DNA of 64,000 nt from Erythroxylum novogranatense (lineage: Eukaryota; Streptophyta; Magnoliopsida; Malpighiales; Erythroxylaceae). The stretch spans positions 35,219,023-35,283,022 of the forward strand of contig CM057228.1 of NCBI GenBank assembly GCA_029891385.1, in the 5' to 3' direction. A program made the position numbers and the translations under genes. Below, in pieces: positions 35,622 to 46,966 of this stretch (position 1 is the first letter of the stretch; each line of letters begins with the position of its first letter). Under the pieces are notes generated by a model that had not been told where the DNA came from, searched no databases, and was given only the letters and a program-made list of their open reading frames with translations.

Positions 35622-38491
35622 TGTAGCACCCCACTCTCGTAAGACCCGAACCCGACATCGATGGTGATATCCGAGCCCGTGCCTCATGAGGGTGTTATGC
35701 TAGAGCAGTCACATCAATTTAAACCTCGGAAAACCAATTAATTTCTTTTTGAAAACAATAGAGTGCGCAGATATCGGTAAACAATTTGGGCCACGATACA
35801 AAAATATTTTCAGTCAAACTCCAATTTCAGTCATAAACCATTCATACACACATATATTCACAGCCAATTTGGGCCCAATATAATTACAAAATTTATTTGC
35901 GAAAATACATTTTTTTCACATATAACCAAAATGACTCAAATGCAGACATGAGACTGATCCCGACGCCAAACCCTGCCTTGCTTGCAGTAATCATACTCCC
36001 GTTTCACTAACGGGGTATTCTTCAATTCCTAAAAAATAGGTGCAATGTTGGGTGAGTTTGCGAACTCAATGAGAAACCATCATCGATGGTTTACTCAATT
36101 CATGCATATTCACACAGTTCACAGAGTGTCACATTTTTGCACATTCAGATGCATTCAATTTTACCAATATAAGGCATTTCGCCTTTTTAACACAATTCAC
36201 GTTGAACAGATACATTTTTATGATGCACATGTGACACTTCCCATTTTCATTTCGTTGTTGACTGACTGCTTTCAAATCGCCCCAAAGGACGGGTACATTG
36301 CGTTGAGCCCGAGGCTCGATAAACGTTAGGCGTGATATGCCTCGATACATTGAGCCGCTGGTTTCAGAAACATGGACCGAGGTCTCAGACGTTGAGCTTA
36401 AAGCTCTCATATACGCTGGACCCGAGGTCTGCTGCGTTGAGCTTAAAGCTCGAGGCATTGCTCGGCCACAACCGCCTTTATCTCGATCATACTTTTATGC
36501 ATGAAATGCACATGTTCCAATTGCCTATTACACATGCCAATGTACATACAATTTCACACGATAGCACTTCAATTACAAATTACGATCCTTCTGACACCTT
36601 TGGTCCGAACCCAAATTCAATTAAACACGTAACCTCCGTTCTTCCACATGGCATAAACACGTAATTAAACACACAAATATTGGGAACCAACTAGGTTACT
36701 CACCGAACTTCCGAGCTACCGCCTGAAGTCTCAAAGACGATCCGTGGATTATCGATCCATCGAGCCTCTATAACAATCAAGTAATTCCATTCATTACAAA
36801 ACGCACATTCAAAATAATTAATGATGCACATGCCTTGAATAAAAGATGTACTATGCTTATTCACGATTTTCCCGGTACTATTTCCCATTTTCCACTTTAT
36901 TTGTCAAATTCAAACTTTCACTCAATTGCTAATAACTCACTTCCAATTCAATAACATATTACGAACTCCCAATTTCAATTCTAATGTTCAATAATTTATC
37001 CAATCATATTCGCTAGGGTATTACCTCAGAATCAATATCACTATTCTCTATATCAAATTCATCCTCTATGCTCAGTTCTAAATTCCCAGTAACATTGAAT
37101 TTATTTTCAAACTCTCTCACTATACCCCAATTATCAAGAACAATCCTAAGATTGCAATTCAGTCACATTTTTAACTTTCTTTCTATAATTGAGATCTCAA
37201 AAACTTGAATTCAAACTCTCATTCGTTTCCTCAATTGTAGACCTCTTTCTCTAGATCATAACGAATCAAAAATCATCCAAATTGAAGGTCTACACCAAAA
37301 GTTATGCCCCTAAAACCAAACTATATTCGTTCAGGAAAAACAGCCTCGCCACGACGTGAGGACGCTCGCCGCGACGTCAATCCAGTGGCTTCGTGACGTA
37401 TAATCTTGCTCGTCGCGATGTCCCAACCTATCGCTCGTCATGACGCGTAATTTATCGCTTCGTCATGACGCATTCGTCATCATACATATACTCCTTTTCT
37501 CGTCGCGACGTCTAATCATTTTCTTGTCGCAACATGCGACCTTGGTTCGTCTTCTCCGATTTCCTTTTTACTTTTCTCTCTCTAAAACCAGTCATAACTC
37601 ACCCATAACCACCCCAAATCTTCCACAAATAAACTCATGTACACATTTAACTAATAAATAAACAACATTAAACCAATTTACTTACCAAATCAAGCTTCCC
37701 CTCTTTAACTCCCGAAATCTTTCCGAATCCTAACACCAACGATTAAGCTTTCAAACTCACACAATCATCGTCTTCCCTTAGGGTTTAGGCTTGGCTTTAC
37801 ACAAGGAAGGGAAAGCAGCAAGTGAAGAGGCAAAGATCGAAGATTACCAAGGGGAAGGAGGAGGATCGGTCGAAGGAGGAGGAAACGCCCTAGGAAGAGA
37901 AGAATTCCTTTTTCTCCAAATTTTAAAACTTATGTTATTTAAAGGTTAATCACTTAAGCCTCTTGTATCTTTCCTCACAATACATTTAAATCTCTTTCTC
38001 TTTTCACAATCATTTCCAGTCCAATTTGTCTCCAAATTTCAATGGCTCAACATAATAAATTTCTAAAATCATAATTCTAACTTTTCCATTGCCATTTACC
38101 AAGTATTTCGGTACTATACCGTCAATCGGTCCACCACTCGAAAAATTCCGATCCGGAATTTTTCTCACGAATTTCCAGAAAAATTTCTAAGGTTCACTAT
38201 CAATTAGCAGTCACTCTAAAATATTTCCAAATCAACTATTCAGACCCAATTATTCCAAAATTTCCAATAAATCACAATCAAATCTAATTATCTCTCAAAT
38301 CACAATTCATATCATATTCAAAATCAAATGCCGAGAAAAGTCATGAATGCATGTACCTATATGTGCATGTGCAAAAGACTCATGGCCTCCAAAATTAGAG
38401 GTCAACAGGATGCTCAGTCAATATATGCGGTAATATCCTATCCCGCCTCAATTTACCAATTTGACCTTCCCATCGGTGACGAGATGTTACA
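35622..38491 (-). repeat. Full 5' LTR (right copy, 2870 bp)
   Basis: Runs from TGTAGCACCCC to GATGTTACA. It includes a module similar to the arrays at 17.7 and 63 kb (about 37000-37330) and, directly next to it, a CpG-rich cluster of CGTCGCGACGT-like motifs (37340-37545). The right part ends TGCGGTAATATCCTATCCCG and further to 38491. Confidence 0.8.
37340..37545. repeat. CpG-rich cluster of CGTCGCGACG-like motifs in LTR
   Basis: About six degenerate units containing CCACGACGTGAGG, GCCGCGACGTCAATCC, TCGTCGCGATGTC, CGTCATGACGCG, CGTCATGACGCA and TCGTCGCGACGTC. Several are near-palindromic and contain TGACG/CGTCA cores, the core of plant bZIP (TGA-type) sites. Confidence 0.75.
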
Positions 38492-38496
38492 TAAAC

Positions 38497-38790
38497 AAAG
38501 TTAATAATGTTTAGCCACTAAACTGAAATGCCACAATAAATCATTCATGACAATTTCTATTATCCTCGCACATCCCTTATGGCAACGGATTAATGATCAT
38601 AACAAAAAAGTGTGGTGATGATTTTTTGAAAACGTCGTAAATAATATTTTCCGACCGGCATTAGCGATCATTTATGCAACAAATTTTTACCATCATCAAA
38701 AACTTATTGCAACAACTGTTTGTCTTTTAGCGACAAAAATTTTCACCACAAAAAATGACTTATATTGCAATGTCATTTCTTTCAGCTAAA
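38497..38790. repeat. CACTA-like subterminal sequence, right part
   Basis: Continues the sequence interrupted at 34098: AAACGTCGTAAATAATATTT, GGCATTAGCGATC, TTTTAGCGACAAAAATTTTC. Short motifs of the 'gcgacaaaaa' kind alternate, as in the ends of plant CACTA elements. Confidence 0.4.
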
Positions 38791-38804
38791 TAACTATTTA
38801 TTTC

Positions 38805-39485
38805 ATAAACAGAGATACTCAGAAGTTTATATTTGTAGTTATCAATTGAAGGAGCATTATATCCTGGACTGTAAGAGGCAACAATATCCACCCTAGGTTG
38901 GTAATAATAAGACAAGGTAGTATTAAATGATATACCTAAATCATACTACCATCTAGCCATTAGCATGTCTAAATTATGAGTCACTTCTTTAGATCGCAAG
39001 ACATTACGGATTAAAGGATAAACTTTAAGAGTTACTCATGGTGCAAAAAATTTAGACACTTTTCTTCTTCTTTTCCTAATATCAAGTGCAACATTCTTTT
39101 CTTATTAGGTAGAAATACCACCTTCAACATCCCTATTCTCATCCTGATCATCACAAAATGAACTTTTACTACTAATTTTGCAGTCCAGTCTTTGCCTTAT
39201 ATCTTTCTCATATTGAAATTCCTCAAACAAAGTTTTCATTTGTCATTTCATATCATGCCTTAGTTTCTTACAAGGCTCCTTATCACCTTTGATCCCATCT
39301 AAATACTTCTTTAATATGGTGATTTTCCTACCTTTCAAATATTTATGTTACAATACGATCAAATGGTATTGTTTTTCATTTTAGGAACCATTCTAACATG
39401 AGCCCAAATTGGATTATTGAATCTTATTAAACCTGAATCGGTTGAATTATCAGGAGCACTTGAACTTCCCTCTATTTATCCATAA
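38805..39485 (-). pseudogene. hAT transposase fragment with BED-type zinc finger region
   Basis: On the minus strand the start region reads GLIRFNNPIWAHVRMVPK (about 39445-39390). An approximate BED-finger stretch with frameshifts follows, in which YHLDGIKGDKEPCKK-like sequence can be read. Next comes LFEEFQYEKDIRQRLDCKIS (about 39225-39170). Further on, LMARWxYDLGISFNTTLSYY and PRVDIVASYSPGYNAPS (38985-38830) match the hAT family line of type 'ARFFYDAGIPFN...YFQPMIDAIASFGPGYK'. The rest of the transposase, including the DUF659 body and hAT dimerisation region, is missing. Several frameshifts and stops are present, so this is a dead fragment. Confidence 0.7.
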
Positions 39486-40160
39486 AATAAATAAAGAGAT
39501 ATGTCATAATTAAATTAATAATTTCATATTTAAAAAAAAGCCTAAAACGAATTTAGAAAGCAATAGTGATAGATGGAGCCATCAATAATTGCCTTCCCTT
39601 ACTTTTAAAAGATACATTATGTCAATGAAGAGAATCCAATACCATTGAAAACTATCATTTAGTTTTCAATCTTCTCTAATAAGAATTATTTTAGGAATTA
39701 TTTAAAGGAATTAAGTAGTGGATAGCCTCTTTTAACTTTTAAGACTAAACATGTTATATTAGGAGGTTCTCTTCTCACATTTAATGTCTTATGGACAAAA
39801 AAAATTGTATATGTACACATATTAAGTAGGAGTTATAGCACCTCATATTGTATATTTTGAAGCGAAATTTTCATGAATGTAATTAATCCCCTAAAAGGAG
39901 AGAAATATAAAAGAATATAATATATTTAAGCTTATTAGAATCAGATATTGAGTTCTTTTAAAACTAAGTACCTCTTTAATTCTCAAACAAATACATTTTT
40001 AAAAATATAGGCGATTAATTCATTCATTATATAATTAGTAAGATCTATGTATTTCATAATTCAATTCCAAAATGCAAAACAAATAATAAATATAACCCTC
40101 ATTATTTTTTATTTTTCTTTGTTTTGATAGGTAAAAGAGTCACATCCACATTATTGAGGT
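39486..40160. other. No gene seen
   Basis: AT-rich sequence without a supported frame. It may be flanking or internal non-coding sequence of transposons. Confidence 0.5.
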
Positions 40161-41465
40161 ACTTCTAAATATTTAAAACAACATAGTTGAATATCTTTAT
40201 GTCTTAGTGATTTATGTAATTTTGCTTCTAAACATTCTTTTGATAATACTTCTTTTATCATAAGCTACTAGATTTTACCAAATATCAATTATCCTATAAA
40301 ATTACAAAATATACCAAGTTCTCATGATGTACCTAGTTTATCTTTAAGTGAAAACAGATTGCTTAAACAAAATATAATCTTTAAGATCATATTCTACAAG
40401 ATTAGAAAACCTATTAGGCTTATCAACTCGGAATATCTAATAAAGAAATAGATGAAAATTCAAAACAATTAGTTGATAAATTAATTGATATTAAAAATCA
40501 ATGAGACTTTTAATCCCATCAAAAGAAATATCCTATCCATGAAAAGGAAACACTGCATGTATTAAAACATTAAGAAAATAGTAAGTTGATTTATTACCTA
40601 TCGAATTTCATATTCAAACAGACTCGAGTATTTATGTGGATTTACTAAATATAATATTAAAACAAATTACAATCAAGGACGCTTAATTAGATGGTAATTA
40701 GAGTTAAATCAAAATAATTTTCAAATAAAGAAATCCTTGATCGAAATATAGTTTAGTAACCTAAGGAAATTTTCAACTTCAGTATGTTTTCTAGATAATT
40801 TATATCGTCACCTATGGTAGCTTTATTTAATTCTTTATTAGTTAATTATCATTCTTCTTTTCACATTTGTATTTGGAATGATTGTTTACATAGAAGGCTG
40901 GAGCTAAATATTTACTAAGGGTTGGTGCTATTAATTGTTTTTGTAATAATTTTTGTACTGCATTTAAATTGGAACTTTTTTTTCTTTCTTTAGTTAAATC
41001 TTTAAGAAATCCTTGATCTAAAATATAGTTTAGTAATTCAAGGAATATTTGAACTTCAGTTATTTTTTTAAAGTGTTAGGAAAATGGTTTAATTTTTCAA
41101 GAATGTTAGTTGTAATTTTAAGAATCTATTGCTACCTCCAAAACCGAGGACGATATGGACCCAAAGCTATCATCTTTCTATAGACAGATGCACTCACTAC
41201 TTATCTCTTTTTTTCAAAGTAGTTTAATTGATACTATTTATTTAACTAATTTAAACAGCCTTGTTGAGTTTTCATATAGATTAACTCTTGAAGACAAAAA
41301 CTACAAAGAAAGATTTGCAAAAGAACGATAAATCTTTATCAAAGTTTTCAGTAGCTATCTTTATATCTTATTGATTTATGTAATTTTGCTTCTAAATATT
41401 TTTGTGATAATACTTCTTTTACGATTAAAATAGCATCTCCAATATTATAAGCTACTAGATTATCA
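40160..41465. repeat. Two pairs of duplicated segments of unknown origin
   Basis: About 40190-40270 matches 41355-41455 (TTGATTTATGTAATTTTGCTTC), and about 40733-40800 matches 41003-41070 (AAGAAATCCTTGATC and TAGTTTAGTAA). Read on the minus strand, both 41355-41460 and 41003-41070 give short coding-like stretches (YNIGDAILIVKEVLSQKYLE; EVQIFLELLNYILDQGF). I do not recognise the protein. The two pairs have different spacing (about 1165 and 270 bp), so this is not one simple tandem repeat. Confidence 0.5.
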
Positions 41466-42789
41466 TGTTATTTTATTAAGAGTAATTCTTCAACGGTTTT
41501 ATTTATAGGATGAGGTAATTTTTTAATAAATATTTTTATATACATTAATTCGTTACTCATCAGTATACAATGAAAACAACAAGTCATTAAGGTTATGTTT
41601 CTAATAGATTCCAAATTTGTACAAAAAAAACAAGCAGTAAAACAACCGAAATGAGCAGGGAGCAGGTGAGTGCAACGCTGTGATGAAGCTTGAAGCTGGC
41701 AGTGGCAATGGCAGCCTAACAAAAGATGAGAGCTAGCGAGAAAGACAGGCGAGAATGAGAGGCTGTGATTGTGATGACTGCAGCTGACAAATGAGATCTG
41801 AGAGTGAGAGAGTTTGAAGGTGAACATAGAGTCGAGAGTGCCAGAGTGGGTGGCTGGGTTTTCTATTAAGGTTAGTGTACAAATTAAATTTTTGTGTTTT
41901 TGCAATTTGGTCTTGGAAAGTTCTGATTGTGCAAGTTCGCCCAGTACGAAACTAGTATTTATATAAAGGCTGGTATCAATTGAAAAAGACTAGTATCAAT
42001 CACCGACCAATGGTATGATTCTTGAAAAAGACTAGTATTGGGAAATAGAAACTATGTACTTTAAAATCAGCTTCTTAACACAAACGTGCTTTTGAAAGCC
42101 GAAAATAGTTTCAAATATCTTTTCAAACAGATACTATTGCCATACTTCCTTACTATCCAAGTGGTTAGAACGTAAAATTTAGAAGTGGTAAACTCCCCAC
42201 TGTCACGAAATGTTAATAAAGCCAACGCAACGAATACTCTGTCAAAGTCTTATATTTTACAATTAGGTCATATCATTCCGTCAACTCCTTATTAACCGAT
42301 GTGAGAATCAAACTCATATTTTTGCAATTAAGTCCTAACATTCCACCATGCTCCGCAATTATACCTTAACATAATGCCATCCTAAAGAGTATATACGGTG
42401 CTCGTTATTACATAAAAATAGAAATCGGATCTCATCGGATTCATACCCAATGACGAAAGAGGCTTGTGTAAACCCAACCCCAAGCCACAGTACCATGGAC
42501 AAAGCTTCCAATGTCGAAATGGACAAAGCTTCCAACGTCGAACTTTGGAATTAATATTAGGTTAAAACAAAAAGAATACCATTCAGTGTAAAACTTATCC
42601 TGATGCTAAATTTTCTGCACATCAGCTAACGCATAAAGGCGACAGCAGAGGATAAATTTGTGTTATAGCCAACCTGAACCAACAACGCCTTCTAAAAATT
42701 TATAAAGTTGATTCCTCAATGTCGGGGATACATTACCAACAGCAAAATCTTCAAAACCAGTATGGCCGTTTTCTCAATCGGATAACAAA
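41466..42789. other. Intergenic region downstream of eIF3f; no gene seen
   Basis: 41640-41880 is purine-rich on the plus strand and leaves an open minus frame (41905-41468) that matches no family I know. A 22 bp tandem duplication (GGACAAAGCTTCCAACGTCG and variant) lies at about 42497-42541. The 3' UTR of eIF3f must lie just left of 42790. Confidence 0.5.
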
Positions 42790-45363
42790 TTAGAGGATTT
42801 GGGCGGCCGTGTTCAACTTTTCTGCTAAGCTGAGTTGTGTCCTGGTAATGCTTGACAAATATAACAATAGCAAATTGTCCTGCATGGACCAAGCGTAAAA
42901 AGTTAATATAAATGGACTCCACCGAAAATAGTAAGGTATGAGCATAAAACACTGTGAATGATCACATATATCATCTTAAAGATCATAAAATTTTAACAAT
43001 TAGTTTGAATGAAATTGATCCATCCACATAAAAACCTAATGTTACCTGCAGGTTGTCGTTGACAAGCTTATCAAAGACCTGTGGTGATAGTATAGGAAGG
43101 GAAGACACAGCCTCAGCTAGGTAACGTCCAATGTCATTATCTGGTAAGGCACGCCCTTCCTGAAGTTTCCAAAGCCTTGTTTCACGCAACAGATAGGCAA
43201 GACTAGAAAAAGAATATAATCCTAACTTACCACAACATCGTCCACATATTTATATATATCATCGATCAGAACTAGTAGCCGCTGCATTGAAGTTTCCATT
43301 CCTTCCAAATCATTCGGAAGTTTATCTACCGTTGTTGTCTTCAGGATGTCAACTGCAATTTTATTACAAGCACAAAACCCAAATCAAATTTAAATTTAAA
43401 ATACTGGAGGGATTTGGCTTCAACTCCTAACTCCCAGAATGCTAATTAAGCAGAAACCTAGTAGTTAAATGAAAAACATAAAATTTTCTGCTCTACTACT
43501 GCAAAGTCTCACCTATAGATCATAATTAAGGAACCCGATATAGAAACTAAACTACATCTAACTTTCTCACAATGAGAAGGGAAAAAATAAAAAACAAAAA
43601 ATTTTGCAATTTTCATCACAAATCTAACCAGCCCTATAACCTAAATAAATGCAACTAATAACAATATCCAGTTATAATTTGGACAGACAGAAGCCACATA
43701 GAAAGGTGGCTGATCATGCATACACCTTTACATGTGTGCGAGGATGCTTCAGAATGCGGAAGCAATTATTTGGTAAAGGAAAATATAGGAAGGTTCATAC
43801 ATCCAACTCTCTCGGCTTCAACCATGCGAAGATCAAGAGGAATTTCTTGGAATTGTGCAGCCAGTTGATTCTCTCCAAGAGAGAGATTAACAGAAACATA
43901 AGCTTTTATGGCAGTATCTCCATTCCTGAATCCTGTGTCAACAGTCAGATGAATAGGGCTGGGAACTTCTCTGGAATAGAAGTCATGAATCAAAGCACTG
44001 CCACCAGTGACTCCCAACCCAGTTGAATACCTTCACAAGAATAGAACATATGAAAATTCATTAACTCTTGTTATAGAGAGTCGAACTGTATTCCAGATCA
44101 ACGATATATCTGAAAGCTCCAGATCAACCATATATCTGAAAGCTCAAATGGTTCTGATAAGACTCTCAGAAAAGCAAACGTAGAGGGCAAGCATAAACAT
44201 AAATTATTATACGGCCAAATTGGGAAAAGATGACATTCACTGTACCAGTAAAGCAGTACTAGTAAAGTGAATGTGTTCCCCAGAAATTCACTGTACAAGT
44301 AAAGCAAAGCAGTACTAGTAAAACGAATGTTCAGTGTTCCTTCTCTTAGTTTGTCAAATCACATGTAGCAAGTGGAATTACCATCCGACAATAACTTCCT
44401 TAGGATTCACTTTTTGGTGAGACAACAACATATTGTGGTGGTAATCAATGTCCAAAGCAACCTGCAGCAAGACTAATCAAATATAAGAAACTTATGTACA
44501 GCATGAACATATATCACAACCAAAACCAAATTTGCAAAGTGATATGTTTGCCTTATCAAGGACTTGTCCCATTGCTGAGAAGAACTTCAAAATAAAAGTG
44601 ACAAAAAATTGAACTTTAAACAACCATGGGTCATCTACTAATGGAAATAAACATAGAGGATTACAGAGAAATGAAAAATCCTGATTTACCCTTGTTTAAT
44701 TTCACATCTTAATTCAAATGCTTTGCAAAATATTTTCTGTTTAAAGAAGAAAATTGTTCAGAAATAGATATGAATGAAAAATAAGGTCAAATCCTAATTT
44801 ACCCTTTTCTTGTTTAGCATTGTCAACAACTTCGAAATTCAAGTTAAGTTTAAATTAATACATAAAAGGTTACAAGGAATTAGACTAAACATCACCCAAA
44901 CTAAAACAGGACCAATTATACTAAGCATCATCCAAACTAAAACAGGACCTATCTGAAATATTAAGCAAGCTAGTATTCATCCAAAATTTTAATCACCATA
45001 AGAAACTCAAGATCGGGGGTCTAATACTCAAAACAGGAGTGTAATAAATGGAAAATTACGACCTCAAGCCCGTTCCTCTATCATCAAAAAGATAAATTAC
45101 CAGAAAACAAAGTCTTTAGGAGAGAGAGCAATGACCTGACCGGAAGACTCATTGTGGGGAACGGCGTAAGAGTTACAGATATCAACAGTGCCGTCGGGTA
45201 AGATGGAGCCAAGAAGCGTGCCAATGACGCGCTCAGCTTGGTCAGAACGCCTGACATAGCAATCGCAGATGTTGAAGATGACCAAGGGGTGGACCTTCGC
45301 CGACAGGCTCGTTGAAGATGGTGTTGGTGTAAATTGCAGGACTGTGCGTTCGGTAGTCAACAT
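42790..45363 (-). CDS. EIF3F: Translation initiation factor eIF3 subunit f, complete, 6 exons
   Basis: Subunit f of the cytosolic eIF3 complex, which brings mRNA to the 40S ribosome. Coding exons on the minus strand: 45363-45136, 44461-44382, 44030-43801, 43352-43231, 43159-43046 and 42879-42790. All introns have GT...AG, the phases join cleanly, and the result is 287 residues ending AEKLNTAAQIL. The MPN domain covers roughly residues 24-160, with HPLVIFNICDCYVRR, ERVIGTLLGSILPDGTV, NSYAVPHNES and GVTGGSALIHDFY. No zinc-binding JAMM motif is seen, as expected for eIF3f. The C-terminal helical part includes VFDKLVNDNLQ and LLLLYLSSITRTQLSLAEKL. Length is close to plant homologues of about 290 residues. 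A telo-box lies just upstream. The start is the first in-frame Met and fits the N-terminus of the family. Confidence 0.96.
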
Positions 45364-45431
45364 TCTCCGATCTCCGAAAGGCCAAAAATTAGGAGGAAGT
45401 TGTCACTTGTGAGAGAGTTCCAGGTCTAGGT

Positions 45432-45440
45432 CTAGGGTTT
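45432..45440 (-). promoter_or_regulatory. Telo-box upstream of eIF3f
   Basis: The minus strand reads AAACCCTAG, 69-77 bases before the eIF3f start codon. Telo-boxes (AAACCCTA) are well known near the 5' ends of plant genes for ribosomal proteins and translation factors, so the position fits the gene's role. Confidence 0.65.
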
Positions 45441-46850
45441 TTCACAAGCAAAAGACGGAATAGAAGAGCTGCCGTTACTAACTACAATTTAGTGATTGTA
45501 TGGAGATTGGGCCAACTATGGAGAACAACACAGGCGTTGATAGATCTACCAGGCCTATTATTATATTGACCGGCAATTAATTGGTCGATTTAAGAATTAA
45601 AATTTTAAACAGTCAAAATTATTATTTAAATTTTTAGTTTAATTTATTTAACTAATTTTAATATTAAAAATTATGAATTTATTAATTTTCATTCAATTTT
45701 GTAATAAATAATTTTTTTAATCTTAAATTTTTGTTGAATTTTGCGAATGGGATGGTTTTAAGAAATTTTTGTTAATCAAATAAATATTAAAAAATTACTA
45801 GAATAATTTATTTTTCTAATTGTATATGTATAGAGAATGTAAATAACACCTCATAAGTTATCTAAATTAAATAAACCTACTTGATAAGACTTTCTCCATG
45901 CTTAAGGGTCAAGATCATGAATTTGGTAGTACTAATTTGCGAAAGTCATTTTCAATTACCCTCTAGCTTGTACGTTACGAGCCTTTTGAATTTTGATATG
46001 TTTTGTTTTGGACACGCCACCGCCAACTCCAACCGACTGTTCATCAGCTGATCTCCATTCCTACTTTTTTCAACCGGGCCTTTGTGCACACAGCCAAACC
46101 ATGACGCCTTGGTGGGTGTGGGTGTTGGTATGTGCTCCGGCGGCTTGTGTTGGTGTGTACAAAGTAGTAGCTTTCACGGAGTTATATTATTAGCTTTAAA
46201 TTGACTGAAATACAAATTCAAAACAGTCGAGTTAGATTGTTAATTATCCCTCAATGTTCAATTTAGAACAAATCCACTAATTCATGACGTGTGGACTTGT
46301 GCATGATGCACCAAGTCTAATTAATTAAATTTGAATAAAAAACTTAAAATTTAAAAATATCATCATATAACAATTTGAGAAAAAAAAATAACCTCATTTA
46401 ATAATTTTAATATTCACTTTTTTAAGTATTTTTATTCTCATTTGACATATTTTTTTCATTAATGTTATTTTTGAAATTTGAATTCGGAACTTATGCAAGA
46501 GAATCTATTAACCATTATGGAAGTCCTCGCCCAAACCTTGAAATGCTAACGGAGCGTCTGAGACTGTTGGTTCCAGACCCAGCAGTGAACAAAACAAAGT
46601 TAACATCACAGGATTAAATCTCATGGTAAGGAATGAACGGCTTATGATGTGATAGGCAAGCTCTAAGAAATAGTCGTTAGACACGCCATAACAATCTCCG
46701 CTGTCCTCCCACGTATGGGAAGATCCAAACGGACCAAAACCCTCTGTGTTTCAGTTAGCAATAAATAAAAGATGTGAGAGGAGGACGGACATTCCCCTGC
46801 TTCCCAAGAGCCATAGCTATACCTCCATGCTGCTTTACTATTAGAACCAG
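45441..46850. other. Intergenic region between divergent genes; no gene seen
   Basis: AT-rich (especially 45590-45850 and 46320-46480), with GC-richer ends at the two promoters. Short open frames near 45993-46193 and 46663-47212 lack any family signature. Confidence 0.5.
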
Positions 46851-46852
46851 AA

Positions 46853-46858
46853 CACGTG
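46853..46858. promoter_or_regulatory. G-box upstream of the GT64 gene
   Basis: CACGTG, 194 bases before the glycosyltransferase start codon. This is the recognition core of plant bZIP and bHLH factors. A second CACGTG lies at 46967-46972. Confidence 0.5.
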
Positions 46859-46928
46859 ACTATTTGCTCCATTTTCTCCGCGTCTTGCTTTTTTGTTTAG
46901 CTTGCGATATCTTCTTCTCTTCCGACAA

Positions 46929-46956
46929 CGGTACTGTACCGACGAGTCGACTCGTC
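46929..46956. promoter_or_regulatory. Adjacent perfect palindromes upstream of the GT64 gene
   Basis: CGGTACTGTACCG (46929-46941, 6 bp arms around one base) runs directly into GACGAGTCGACTCGTC (46941-46956, perfect 16 bp palindrome). They lie 96-123 bases before the start codon and 10 bases from a G-box, so a dimeric transcription-factor site is plausible. Confidence 0.5.
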
Positions 46957-46966
46957 AGTAGACCAC

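Larger units (their letters stand above)
34104..38491 (-). mobile_element. LTR retrotransposon with 5 bp TSD, internally deleted
   Basis: Plus-strand ends TGTATCACCCC (34104) and GAGATGTTACA (38491) are flanked by the perfect duplication TAAAC (34099-34103 and 38492-38496). A full LTR (35622-38491, starting TGTAGCACCCC) and a truncated LTR (34104 to about 35375) lie in the same direction. Between them are only about 246 bp. These include TTTGATACCCAAA directly before 35622, which on the minus strand is a GGTATCAAA-type primer-binding site, so the element points to the minus strand. The polypurine tract, U3 of the left LTR and all coding sequence are gone. It sits inside CACTA-like sequence. 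Confidence 0.82.

Noticed and set aside
40160..41465. Endogenous pararetrovirus (Caulimoviridae) remnant
   Set aside because: The short coding-like runs are suggestive of some polyprotein, but no reverse transcriptase, coat or movement-protein motif can be identified.
41468..41905. 145-codon open frame on the minus strand
   Set aside because: Cys/His/Ser-rich translation of purine-rich sequence without a known domain, promoter or splice context.
43649..44026. 125-codon plus-strand frame
   Set aside because: Antisense shadow of eIF3f exon 3.
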